This document shows positions 18,412-26,813 of a DNA stretch of 64,000 bases, one piece after another. The notes under the pieces were generated by a model, which saw nothing but the letters and a program-made list of their open reading frames with translations, did not search any database and had not been told where the DNA came from. Each line of letters starts with the position of its first letter. Position 1 is the first letter of the stretch. Where the stretch lies: NCBI GenBank assembly GCA_900079765.1, contig LT599017.1, positions 2,387,766 to 2,451,765 of the forward strand, read 5' to 3'. Origin of the DNA: an uncultured Eubacteriales bacterium (GTDB lineage: Bacteria > Bacillota > Clostridia > Oscillospirales > Oscillospiraceae). A program made the translations under genes and the position numbers.

Positions 18412-19756
18412 CCCCGCCGCAGGTATTCCGGGGCGGGTGACCGCTGTCTATCAGGACCGGTTTGAGATCTTCTGTGATGCCGGGAGCGGCCTTGCCCGGC
18501 TGAAGACGGGCGCCTACTACGACGGGCGCGGCGAGACCCCCACGGTTGGGGACTTCGTTTTGCTTAACTGGCAGGCTGGGGGCGAGAGCCGCATTTTGAA
18601 GACCCTGCCCCGCCGGACCTACTTCGCTCGGCTGGACCCCTCCTCCTCCGGCCATGGGGAGCAGGCGGTAGCCGCCAACTTTGATTATGTCTTCCTGGTG
18701 CAGGCGCTGGGGCACGACTTTAACCCCCGGCGGCTGGAGCGGTACCTTACCCTTGCCTGGCAATCGGGAGCCGTACCCGTTGTTGTGCTGACGAAGGCGG
18801 ACACTGTGGAGGACTGCGCGCCCCAACTCCGCTCTGCGGAGCTCCTAGCCCGGGGTGCGGGGGTCTTCGCCGTCAGTGCCCTGACGGGGTACGGCCTGGA
18901 AAGTCTCATGGACTATCTGGTGCCGGGGAAGACTATCGTGTTCTTAGGCTCCTCCGGCGTGGGGAAGTCCAGCCTGGTGAACGCCCTGGCGGAGGAAGAA
19001 GTTATGTCAACCGGGCACATTCGGGAAAAGGATGGCCGGGGCAGGCACACCACCACCCACCGTCAGCTCATGCTGCTAAAAAACGGTGTTCTGGTCATCG
19101 ACACACCGGGGATGCGGGAGCTGGGCATGTGGGACGTGAGCGAGGGCCTGGGGCAGAGTTTCGCCGACGTGGAGGAGCACCTTGGCCGCTGCAAATTCAG
19201 CGACTGTCGCCACCAGAGCGAGCCGGGCTGCGCCATCAAGGAGGCCATTCGGCGTGGGGAGCTGTCTTTGGAGCGGTGGGAATCCTACCGAAAGCTCCAG
19301 GAGGAGGCGCAGCCCGCCGGGAACCGGGCGCGCAGAAAGCAGCAGCGGCAGAAGGAAATTGCCAAGGCCCAGCGCCAACAGTCCTCGGCCCCAGACTACC
19401 GGCAGGAACCGTGCCGTGAGAGCTTTACGTGCAAAGTGTGCGGGAGCCTGGTGACCCCCGAGGACGCGGGGAGCCAGCACCGCAACCACTGCAATTGCTG
19501 CCTCTCCAGCGTACACGTGGACCATCTGCCGGGGGATCGGGCCTCCCTCTGCGGCGGGGTGATGGACGCAATTGGTGTATGGGTACGCAAAAACGGGGAG
19601 TGGGCCATCATCCACCGCTGCCGGGACTGCGGTGCGTTCAGCTCCAACCGCATTGCGGCAGACGACAACCCAGCCCTGCTTATGTCCATCGCCATGAAAC
19701 CCCTGGCCTCTCCCCCGTTCCCGCTCTGGCAACTGTCGAGCGGAAAGGCGGAATAA
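18362..19756 (+). CDS. rsgA: RsgA-type ribosome GTPase fused to an RNHCP zinc domain
   Basis: A 464-residue protein. An OB-like N-terminus (RVTAVYQDRFEIF) leads into a circularly permuted GTPase: G4 VLTKAD (about residue 143), G1 GSSGVGKSS (196-204), G3 DTPGMRELG (about 245), then the RsgA zinc knuckle CKFSDCRHQSEPGC. From about residue 355 an RNHCP domain follows: CKVCGSLV, HRNHCNCCLSSVHVDHLPGDR, HRCRDCG, NRIAADDNPALL. RsgA acts in 30S subunit maturation; RNHCP has no known function. The TTG start has GGAGGA 8 nt upstream. A long leader with tandem terminators suggests attenuation control, unlike housekeeping rsgA, so this may be an accessory, drug- or stress-responsive paralogue. Confidence 0.9.
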   Translation: MNIESYGFNPTFLNGNDPAAGIPGRVTAVYQDRFEIFCDAGSGLARLKTGAYYDGRGETPTVGDFVLLNWQAGGESRILKTLPRRTYFARLDPSSSGHGEQAVAANFDYVFLVQALGHDFNPRRLERYLTLAWQSGAVPVVVLTKADTVEDCAPQLRSAELLARGAGVFAVSALTGYGLESLMDYLVPGKTIVFLGSSGVGKSSLVNALAEEEVMSTGHIREKDGRGRHTTTHRQLMLLKNGVLVIDTPGMRELGMWDVSEGLGQSFADVEEHLGRCKFSDCRHQSEPGCAIKEAIRRGELSLERWESYRKLQEEAQPAGNRARRKQQRQKEIAKAQRQQSSAPDYRQEPCRESFTCKVCGSLVTPEDAGSQHRNHCNCCLSSVHVDHLPGDRASLCGGVMDAIGVWVRKNGEWAIIHRCRDCGAFSSNRIAADDNPALLMSIAMKPLASPPFPLWQLSSGKAE

Positions 19757-19758
19757 TA

Positions 19759-19794
19759 AAAAGAGCCCCGCGGCAGTTGCCGCAGGGCTCTTTG
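19759..19794. terminator. Bidirectional terminator between rsgA-RNHCP and tag
   Basis: AAAGAGCCC and GGGCTCTTT arms, extended by CGGCAG/TTGCCG pairing, sit between the convergent stop codons, with A- and T-rich flanks on both sides. Confidence 0.8.
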
Positions 19795-20358
19795 CTATGG
19801 ATGACTATGATAGGCGCACCAGACCATGTGGTCGTTGACCAGGCCGACGGCCTGCATGAAGGAGTATGTAATGGTGGGGCCGACGAATTTAAACCCCCGC
19901 TTTTTGAGGTCTGCGGATAGGGCTTGGGAGAGCGGCGTGAAGGGCGGCACCTCGGACATGGACTGGGGGTGGTTGACAATAGGCTTGCCGTCCACCCAGG
20001 ACCAGAGGTAGGAATCGAAACTGCCGAACTCGGCTTGGATTTTCAGAAACGCCCGGGCGTTGCTGACGGCACAGCCCAGCTTGGCGCGATTGCGGAGGAT
20101 GGCGGGGTTTTCCATCAGCGTCTCGATCTTCTCCGGGCCATAGGACGCCACGGTCCGGGGATCAAATTGGTCGAAGGCGACGCGAAAGGCGGGTCGCTTG
20201 TTGAGGATAATACTCCAGCTCACACCCGCCTGCATGCCCTCTAAAATCAACATTTCGAAGAGGGCGCGGTCGTCGTGGAGGGGGCGGCCCCACTCCTCGT
20301 CGTGATAGGCGAGCTCGGCGGGGTTGGCGGTGGCCCAGGGGCAGCGGAGGGTGGACAT
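19795..20358 (-). CDS. tag: DNA-3-methyladenine glycosylase I
   Basis: A 187-residue Tag-family enzyme. Seen are RCPWATANPAELAYHDEEWGRPLHDDRALFEMLILEGMQAGVSW (zinc Cys near the N-terminus and the Glu of the base pocket), NARAFLKIQAEFGSFDSYLW, and the C-terminal GFKFVGPTITYSFMQAVGLVNDH with zinc ligands HMVWCAYHSH. It excises 3-methyladenine from alkylated DNA. Length is typical. The gene is convergent with rsgA-RNHCP and lies 39 bp after the sulfhydrylase gene. Confidence 0.93.
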   Translation of the reverse strand: MSTLRCPWATANPAELAYHDEEWGRPLHDDRALFEMLILEGMQAGVSWSIILNKRPAFRVAFDQFDPRTVASYGPEKIETLMENPAILRNRAKLGCAVSNARAFLKIQAEFGSFDSYLWSWVDGKPIVNHPQSMSEVPPFTPLSQALSADLKKRGFKFVGPTITYSFMQAVGLVNDHMVWCAYHSHP

Positions 20359-20397
20359 GGGGATGGCTCCTTTCCGGTGGGATAGGTGGGGGACGGT

Positions 20398-21681
20398 CTA
20401 TACCTGGGCGAGAGCGTGGTCGAGGTCGGCTCGGATGTCCCGGATATCCTCAATGCCGACGGAGAGACGGACCAGGTCGGGGGCTACGCCAGCGGCAAAA
20501 AGCTCGGCGTCGTTCATCTGGCGGTGGGTCGTGGAAGCGGGATGGAGAACGCAGGTCTTCGCGTCGGCCACATGGGTGGCGATGGAGGCGAGCTTCAGGC
20601 CTGCCATGAACCTGCTGGCCCCCTCGCGGCCGCCCTTCATACCGAAGGAGACCACACCGCAGGTGCCATGGGGCATATACTTCTCAGCCAGGGCGTGGTT
20701 CTCGTCCCCCGGCAGGCCGGGGAAACTGACCCAGGCCACCTTTGGGTGAGCCAGCAGATACTCTGACACCGCCTGAGCATTGGCACAGTGCTTGGCCATG
20801 CGGAGGGGCAGGGTCTCCAGCCCCACGTTGAGAAGGTAGGCATTCATGGGCGCGGGCGTGGAGCCCAGATCCCGCATGAGCTGGACGGTGGCCTTGGTGA
20901 CAAAGGCCCCGCCTAAACCGAACCGCTCGGTATAGGTGACGCCATGGTAGCTCTCGTCAGGGGTAGTGAGGCCGGGGAATTTATCGGGGTATCTGGTCCA
21001 ATCGAATTTACCGGAGTCCACGATGGCGCCGCCCACGGCGTTGGCATGGCCGTCCATATACTTGGTGGTGGAGTGGGTGACGATGTCGCACCCCCAGTCG
21101 AAGGGGCGGCAATTGACGGGGGTGGGGAAGGTGTTATCCAGAATGAGGGGGACGCCGTGGGCATGGGCGGCGGCGGCGAACTTCTCAATGTCCAGAACAG
21201 TTAGGGCTGGGTTTGCGATGGTCTCGCCGAAGACGGCCTTGGTATTGTGCCGGAAGGCGGCAGAGAGCTCCTCGGGTGTGCAGGCGGGGTCCACGAAGGT
21301 GAAGTCGATGCCCATGCGTTTCATGGTGACGGCGAAGAGGTTATAGGTACCTCCGTAGATCGCGGAGGAGGAGACCACATGGTCGCCGCAGGAGGCGATG
21401 TTAAAGACGGAATAGAAATTGGCGGACTGGCCTGAGGAGGTGAGCATGGCTGCGGTACCTCCCTCCAGGGCGCAGATCTTGGCGGCAACCTGGTCGCTGG
21501 TGGGATTTTGAAGGCGGGTATAGAAATAGCCCGCGGCCTCCAGGTCAAAGAGGGCGCCCATAGCCTCACCGGTGGCGTAGCGGAAAGTGGTGGACTGGAT
21601 AATAGGGATATTGCGGGGCTGGCCGTTCTCCGGCCGGTAGCCCGCGTGGAGGCAGTCGGTGCTGATCTGATAGTCGCTCAT
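20398..21681 (-). CDS. metY: O-acetylhomoserine aminocarboxypropyltransferase (sulfhydrylase)
   Basis: A 427-residue Cys/Met-metabolism PLP enzyme: STDCLHAGYRPENGQPRNIPIIQSTTF at the N-terminus, YTRLQNPT, the PLP lysine in THSTTKYMDGHANAVGG, and the long form (over 420 residues) typical of O-acetylhomoserine sulfhydrylases. It makes homocysteine or methionine precursors from O-acetylhomoserine and sulfide. ATG 21681 is preceded by AAGGAG at 10 nt; an in-frame start 36 bp upstream has no such site and overlaps a terminator region. Confidence 0.9.
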   Translation of the reverse strand: MSDYQISTDCLHAGYRPENGQPRNIPIIQSTTFRYATGEAMGALFDLEAAGYFYTRLQNPTSDQVAAKICALEGGTAAMLTSSGQSANFYSVFNIASCGDHVVSSSAIYGGTYNLFAVTMKRMGIDFTFVDPACTPEELSAAFRHNTKAVFGETIANPALTVLDIEKFAAAAHAHGVPLILDNTFPTPVNCRPFDWGCDIVTHSTTKYMDGHANAVGGAIVDSGKFDWTRYPDKFPGLTTPDESYHGVTYTERFGLGGAFVTKATVQLMRDLGSTPAPMNAYLLNVGLETLPLRMAKHCANAQAVSEYLLAHPKVAWVSFPGLPGDENHALAEKYMPHGTCGVVSFGMKGGREGASRFMAGLKLASIATHVADAKTCVLHPASTTHRQMNDAELFAAGVAPDLVRLSVGIEDIRDIRADLDHALAQV

Positions 21682-21714
21682 AGTCGGTGGTCTCCTTTTT
21701 CTGATTTTCTCTAT

Positions 21715-21738
21715 CACAAAAAAGCTGCTACTCAGCTT
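21715..21738 (-). terminator. Terminator at the end of the kinase-lipoprotein operon
   Basis: On the minus strand AAGCTG and CAGCTT form a 6-bp stem around a 5-nt loop followed by a run of T. It overlaps the last codons of the GerMN gene. Confidence 0.55.
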
Positions 21739-22646
21739 GCCAAGCTGTAATTTGGCTCCAAGGGAGAGAGGGCGGGCAGGCCGCCATAAAGCTCGATGCT
21801 CTCCCCCTCCACCAGAATCTGCACGGCGCTGATGCGCCCTGCGTCCAGGGCGCAGAGCGTGTTGACGATGGAATAGACGGCCAGGCGGGCCTGAGTCTCG
21901 TCCTCCGGCTCCCCCTCCAGGAAGGACCGGGAAAGGTCTACGAGGCAGATGCCGTCCTCAATACGCACCGACCGAAGGGCTGTGCCCCCGGGGATGTTAG
22001 AAGTGAGCCCCTCCCCCGCCGGGCCTGCCAGGAGGGCGGTGAGGACGGCGGCGGGCAGGCTCTCGTTCTCTGTCTTGACCACGGTGCGGTACTCCCTGCC
22101 CAGGCCTTCCCCGGCAGCGCGGGGGAAGTAGAGCAGTGCGGTGAGGCTAACGTTCTCCTCCTCCCCGCCGGAGACCAAAAGGTCAGCCAGAGTGAGGGGC
22201 TGGACGGTCTGGTAGGGCAGGCTCTCCCCCTCCACCGTGATGTAGAGGCTCTCCACCCCCTTGATCTGGGAAAGGGTAAGGACGAAACAAGAGTTTGCCA
22301 CCGTGAGGTACACGCCAGGCAGGCCGTTATACTGCTCGGACAGGTCCAGGCGGAGCTGCCCGTCCTCCCCCAGCTCGGCGGAGCGGAGGGTGACGCCGGG
22401 GAGAAACGGCGAGGCAAGCTCCGCCGACTCTGGCCCCGCCAGAAGGAGGCGAACCAGTCCCTCGACAGGGTCCTCCTCTGGGGACAAGTCGCGGTACTCG
22501 AAGTCTACCGACTGGGCGCCGCCCCGTTCCCCACGGACGGCGAAGTAGACCTTGTACGCCCCCTGTTTCTGCTCCTCCGCCTGCCGCGCACAGGCGGAGA
22601 GGAGGAGCGCTAGCGTGCAGAGGAGGACGGTAAGCCGTTTTTTCAT
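21732..22646 (-). CDS. GerMN-domain lipoprotein
   Basis: A 304-residue secreted lipoprotein. The lipobox is LLLSACARQ (lipidated Cys at about residue 19). Two GerMN-type repeats follow: about residues 45-150 (PVEGLVRLLLAGPESAELASPFLPGVTLRSAEL) and 165-290 (AAVLTALLAGPAGEGLTSNIPGGTALRSVRIEDGICLVDLSRSF). GerM-like domains occur in sporulation/germination and cell-envelope lipoproteins such as LpqB partners. The start overlaps the histidine kinase stop by 4 bp, so it probably modulates or senses for the kinase. Confidence 0.85.
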   Translation of the reverse strand: MKKRLTVLLCTLALLLSACARQAEEQKQGAYKVYFAVRGERGGAQSVDFEYRDLSPEEDPVEGLVRLLLAGPESAELASPFLPGVTLRSAELGEDGQLRLDLSEQYNGLPGVYLTVANSCFVLTLSQIKGVESLYITVEGESLPYQTVQPLTLADLLVSGGEEENVSLTALLYFPRAAGEGLGREYRTVVKTENESLPAAVLTALLAGPAGEGLTSNIPGGTALRSVRIEDGICLVDLSRSFLEGEPEDETQARLAVYSIVNTLCALDAGRISAVQILVEGESIELYGGLPALSPLEPNYSLAS

Positions 22647-24121
22647 GCCTTCTCCCCCCTTCCGTCAAAACGCGGGAAGATCAGTTCAAAACAGGTGCCG
22701 GGCAGGGGGGCCCGGCGGCGGACGGTAACGCTGCCGCCGTGCAGCTGGGCGGTGTCCCGCACGATGGAGAGACCCAGACCGGTGCCGCCGGCGGCCCGGG
22801 AGCGGGCCTTATCCACCCGATAGAACCGGTCGAAAATCTTGGGTAGGTCCTCCTCCGGGATGCCGACGCCGGTGTCCTCCACCGCGAGGGAGACCATGTC
22901 TCTCCCGTCCGGGAGATGCAGCTCATGGAGGAAGACCATGACCTTCCCGCCGGGGAGATTATACTTAACGGCGTTCTCTATCAGGTTGAAGGCAATCTGA
23001 TAGAGGTCATCCTTTGTGCAGAGGACGATGCAGCCCTCATCCAACGCGCACTCCACCGTTACGTTAACGGCCTTCGCCAACGGGGCAAGCATGTGCTCAA
23101 CCTTTTCCACCACGTGTTTCACGTCCACTGGCTCGGTCCTGGGAGGCTCTGCCGCATCCATACGGGTAAGGGTTAAAAGTTTTTCGGTAATACGGGTAAG
23201 GCGCTCAGCCTCCTCACCGATGTCGCTGACGAACTCCTTGGCTGTGTCCGCGTCCATCTGCTCTGATTGCAAAATCGAGTCGGTGAGGAGTCGGATGGAG
23301 GCAAGGGGGGTCTTGAGCTCGTGGGACGCATCGGACACGAAGCGGCGACGGACCTCCTCAGTGGTCTGGAGGCGCCCGGTAAGCTGGTCAAACTCGTCGG
23401 AGAGGAGGCTCAGCTCGTCGTGCCCGCCCAGGCCAACCCGGTGGCTGTACTCGCCCTCCCGGACGATATGGATGGCCCTGAGGAGGGTGCCCATCCGGCT
23501 GGTGAGAGCGCGTGAGAAGACAAGGCTCAGCAGCACCGCCACCACGCTGATGACGATGGAGATGTTGCGCAGGTTCTTTTGCATGCCCACCAGGAGTGCG
23601 CCCTGGGTGGTGTCGTACTCGTAGAGGTAGACCGAGCCGATAAGGGCGTTGCGGTAGGTCACCGGAGCGGCGGCCCGGCTTCGAAACGCCCCGTCCCGGT
23701 ACTCGCAGCGGAAGACGTCGTAGCCATTATCCTTCAGGGCGGTGGTCACCTCGCCAAAGAGGGCGTACCTGCCCACAGTGCCGCTGGTCTCGCCGCTGTC
23801 GTAGAGGATGAGCCCCGACGAGTCGGTGACCACGATACGGCCCAGGCCCACGTCGGGCAGGTCGCCGATAACCCGCTCCACCTTGTCCCGGTTATCGAGA
23901 GACAACCGCTCCAGGGTTGCGAGGTTGGAGGCCATGAGGGATGCCTGGTTTTTGAGGTTTTTTTCCTTGGAGGTGATGACCAGATCCCGGGAGCCCAAGA
24001 CAGGGTAGGTATTGAGGAGGACCAGCACCGCTGCGATGACCACGATGTAGGTCAGGGCGAACTTGGTCTGGAGGGAACTCCAAAACGGGACGCGGGGAGA
24101 TTGGGGCGCTGGAGTTTCCAC
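22643..24121 (-). CDS. Membrane sensor histidine kinase (no adjacent response regulator)
   Basis: A 492-residue kinase with a membrane helix at about residues 20-42, an extracytoplasmic sensor (about 43-180), a second helix (about 185-205), a HAMP domain, HisKA with phospho-acceptor H267 in DASHELKTPLASIR, and HATPase_c with N box NLIENAVKYN, G1 DTGVGIP, F box FDRFYR and G2 GGTGLGLSI. The GTG start is set by AAAGGAGG (24130-24137). It overlaps the GerMN lipoprotein gene. The response regulator usually found upstream is absent; a zinc importer operon lies there instead. Confidence 0.93.
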   Translation of the reverse strand: METPAPQSPRVPFWSSLQTKFALTYIVVIAAVLVLLNTYPVLGSRDLVITSKEKNLKNQASLMASNLATLERLSLDNRDKVERVIGDLPDVGLGRIVVTDSSGLILYDSGETSGTVGRYALFGEVTTALKDNGYDVFRCEYRDGAFRSRAAAPVTYRNALIGSVYLYEYDTTQGALLVGMQKNLRNISIVISVVAVLLSLVFSRALTSRMGTLLRAIHIVREGEYSHRVGLGGHDELSLLSDEFDQLTGRLQTTEEVRRRFVSDASHELKTPLASIRLLTDSILQSEQMDADTAKEFVSDIGEEAERLTRITEKLLTLTRMDAAEPPRTEPVDVKHVVEKVEHMLAPLAKAVNVTVECALDEGCIVLCTKDDLYQIAFNLIENAVKYNLPGGKVMVFLHELHLPDGRDMVSLAVEDTGVGIPEEDLPKIFDRFYRVDKARSRAAGGTGLGLSIVRDTAQLHGGSVTVRRRAPLPGTCFELIFPRFDGRGEKA

Positions 24122-24197
24122 AGGCGGGGCCTCCTTTCATGAGAAGCACTGAGCCGCCGAGGCGGCCATTAAAACACTGTACGAGCCCATCTGTGGG

Positions 24198-25049
24198 TTA
24201 TACCCGGCGGTTGCGGAAGAAAAATGTGGCCGCAAACCAGAGGGCGAGGTAGAGCGTGATGGACGCACCCGCGGAGGAGCCGATATAGTAGGAGGTCATG
24301 AGCCCCGCCACACCGGCGGCGATTGCCCCCAGGACGGAGATTAGGTGGTACTGCTTCATATTCCGAGCCAGATTTCGCGCGGCGGCAGCGGGAAGCACCA
24401 GCAGCGAGTTGATGACGAGCAGGCCAACCCAGGTCATGGAGACCGTGACCACCACAGCGATGGCGGCATTCAAGACCGCCTCCTGCCAAAACACCTTGAT
24501 GCCCCGGCTGTCAGCCAGAGCGGGGTGGATGGCGGAGAGCATGATCTGGTTGAACGAGAGGAGCCACAGCCCCAGCACTACCAGGAGGATGATGCCCAAG
24601 AGGAGAATCTTCTCCGGCTCCACACTTAAAATATCGCCAATCAGAAGGCTGTTGAATTTAAGGAAGCTGCCACCGCCCAGGGTAGCGAGAAAGATGCCCA
24701 AGGCCACGGCGGTGGAGGAGAAGACGCCGATGACCGTGTCACTGGCCATACCAGACTGGTGGCGCACCCAGGTGAAGAGGAGGGCAAAAGCCACAGCGAA
24801 GACCACAGCCATCCACATGGGCTCGGCAAGGCCGCAGAGGGCGCCGATGGCGATGCCGGTGAAGGCCGAGTGACCCAGCGCGTCGGAGAAGAAGGACATA
24901 CGGCTCTGCACCACCATGGTGGAGAGGAGCCCGAATAGGGGTGAGATGACGAGGACCGCCAGAAGGGCGTTCTTCATGAAGAACATACTGCCCGACTGGG
25001 CCCACTCGAAGGGCAAAAGGTCGACAATGGCGTACCAGAGCTCCATCAA
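24198..25049 (-). CDS. znuB: Zinc ABC transporter permease (ZnuB-like)
   Basis: A 283-residue ABC-3 family permease with about eight membrane helices; the family block SFFSDALGHSAFTGIAIG and the later ALADSRGIKVFWQEAVLNAAIAV are visible. Start overlaps the ATPase gene by 4 bp. With the ATPase and the His-rich binding protein it makes a zinc (possibly manganese) importer. Confidence 0.9.
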   Translation of the reverse strand: MMELWYAIVDLLPFEWAQSGSMFFMKNALLAVLVISPLFGLLSTMVVQSRMSFFSDALGHSAFTGIAIGALCGLAEPMWMAVVFAVAFALLFTWVRHQSGMASDTVIGVFSSTAVALGIFLATLGGGSFLKFNSLLIGDILSVEPEKILLLGIILLVVLGLWLLSFNQIMLSAIHPALADSRGIKVFWQEAVLNAAIAVVVTVSMTWVGLLVINSLLVLPAAAARNLARNMKQYHLISVLGAIAAGVAGLMTSYYIGSSAGASITLYLALWFAATFFFRNRRV

Positions 25050-25816
25050 ACCGCCCCCTTTCCCAAGTCCAGATGGAAGACACTCTTGAAGGCGTCGGAT
25101 GCCAGCACCACCGAGGGCTTTCCGGCCTTAAGCACCGTGCCCTGGAGGAGAACCACCTTGTCTGCATACCCCTCTAAAGTAGCGAAGTCATGAGTGGAGA
25201 GGAGAATAGACAGGTCGTACTGGGTGCGCACCTCATCCAGCATGGACAAAAGCTGCTGCTCCCCCTCGATGTCCACGCCGGAGAGGGGCTCGTCCAAAAT
25301 CAGGATATGGGGCACCGGCTCCAGCGCCAGGGCCAGCAGAACACGCTGGAGCTCGCCCCCGGAGAGAGCCCCCATGCGCTTATCCAGCAGATCCGACCCG
25401 TGGACTCTGGAAAGGCATTCCCTCACCCGTTCCCGCAGGTTCTTGGGTGCAGGCAGAAAGACGGGCCAGGAGGAGATGGCAGCCGAGAAGAAGTCCAGCA
25501 CGCTGACCGGGTCCCCCCGGTCAAAGACGGGGCTCTGGGGCACATAGCCGATGAGGGGGCGGGTCCGCTTGCCCCCCGCCCGCTCGAACTCCAGAGAGCC
25601 GGTGTGGGGGATCTGGCCCAGGATGGCCTTGAAGAGGGTGGATTTGCCCGCGCCGTTGGGGCCGATGAGGGCGGTGATCTCCCCACAGTGGAGATGGAGG
25701 TCCACATCATGGAGAATGGTCTTCTCCCCCGCCGTGACCCCCAGACCGGTGAGCCGCAGGCAGCAGGCCCGGCAGCCGGAGGCGTCGCAGATATTTTGAT
25801 GCTTTTGTATACTCAT
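25046..25816 (-). CDS. znuC: Zinc ABC transporter ATP-binding protein (ZnuC-like)
   Basis: A 256-residue ATPase: Walker A GPNGAGKS, Q-loop YVPQSP, signature LSGGELQR, Walker B ILILDEP, H-loop STHDF. A short N-terminal extension carries four cysteines within ten residues (C10, C15, C18, C19: CDASGCRACC) before the usual family start, which could bind metal. Starts and stops overlap both neighbours by 4 bp. Confidence 0.9.
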   Translation of the reverse strand: MSIQKHQNICDASGCRACCLRLTGLGVTAGEKTILHDVDLHLHCGEITALIGPNGAGKSTLFKAILGQIPHTGSLEFERAGGKRTRPLIGYVPQSPVFDRGDPVSVLDFFSAAISSWPVFLPAPKNLRERVRECLSRVHGSDLLDKRMGALSGGELQRVLLALALEPVPHILILDEPLSGVDIEGEQQLLSMLDEVRTQYDLSILLSTHDFATLEGYADKVVLLQGTVLKAGKPSVVLASDAFKSVFHLDLGKGAV

Positions 25817-26784
25817 TTGAGAGCCTCCAAAATGGCGTCAACATTGGTATCCATGGCGTCGATATAGGCTCCGATGCCGGAGCCGGAGCCGCTCATGATC
25901 ATAGTAAGCTGGTGGATATCGATCCCGGTCTCGCGGGCGATGGCCTTGGCGGTGGCGTCGGAGCCGTTGACCTCGGTGAAGACGGCGGGCACCGCCGCGC
26001 CGGTACGCTGGGCCGTCAGGATGAGGTCCGCGATCTCTTTGATCTCCTTGGCGCTGGTCTCGGCTCCCTCCTCCTCCTCAATGGCCTTGAGAAGGTCCAA
26101 GTCAAAGGCTTCGGCAAAGTAACGGAACCCGTCGTGGAAGGTGATGATCCCTCCCTCGCCAAACATATCGGCCTTGGCACGCCAGCCCTCCCACGCCTGG
26201 GTCAGCGCAGCCTGGGCAGCAGCGGCATTGGCCTGGTAATCGGCCGCATGGGCCAGATCCAGTCCGGAAATGAACGCGCTGATGGTACCCACCATAGCCG
26301 CGGCGTTACGGGGGTCCATCCAGATATGGGGGTCGTACTCCCCGTGGTCGTGACCATCATGGTCGGCCTCTTCGTGACCTAGGTCGTCTTCCTCGTGGTC
26401 GTGGTCGTCGTGGCCGCCCTCCTCGTATGGGAGCAGGTCTATGCCAGCCGAGCAGTCGATGACCTGGGCGGTGGTCTGGCCCAGGGCGTCGGACATGAAG
26501 TCCTCCAGCCCCGCGCCGCTCATGACTACCACCTCGGCCCGCTCCAGTGCCTTCATATCGGTGACGGTAAGCGTGTAGTCGTGAAGACAGGAGGTGGGCT
26601 GGTTGAGCATGAGGGAAACCTCCACCCCCTCCACCCCTTCTGTCACGGCGGTGGTGAAGAGGTAGACAGGGTAGGTAGTGGCGACAATATGGAGCTTGCC
26701 GTCGTCCGCCTGGGCGGGTGCTCCCCCACAGGAGGAGAGCAGGAGCAGGGCAGCCAACAGCCCCGCTGGGATGGTTTTTTTCAT
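25813..26784 (-). CDS. znuA: Zinc ABC transporter substrate-binding lipoprotein (ZnuA-like)
   Basis: A 323-residue lipoprotein (lipobox LLLSSCGG) of the cluster 9 binding proteins. A His/Asp-rich loop at about residues 120-150 (GGHDDHDHEEDDLGHEEADHD...) precedes DPHIWMDPRNA, which fits zinc specificity. Conserved His/Glu/Asp metal ligands are present (PVYLFTTAV; FHDGFRYF; TEVNGSDATAKAIARETG). First gene of the importer; no clear Zur box was seen in the 29 bp upstream, so the promoter may lie further up. Confidence 0.93.
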   Translation of the reverse strand: MKKTIPAGLLAALLLLSSCGGAPAQADDGKLHIVATTYPVYLFTTAVTEGVEGVEVSLMLNQPTSCLHDYTLTVTDMKALERAEVVVMSGAGLEDFMSDALGQTTAQVIDCSAGIDLLPYEEGGHDDHDHEEDDLGHEEADHDGHDHGEYDPHIWMDPRNAAAMVGTISAFISGLDLAHAADYQANAAAAQAALTQAWEGWRAKADMFGEGGIITFHDGFRYFAEAFDLDLLKAIEEEEGAETSAKEIKEIADLILTAQRTGAAVPAVFTEVNGSDATAKAIARETGIDIHQLTMIMSGSGSGIGAYIDAMDTNVDAILEALK

Positions 26785-26813
26785 GGGATACCTCGATCCG
26801 TGTAAGTTAAGCG

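Noticed and set aside
26785-26813. Zur operator upstream of znuA
   Set aside because: No palindrome resembling the Firmicutes Zur box is present in the short gap.
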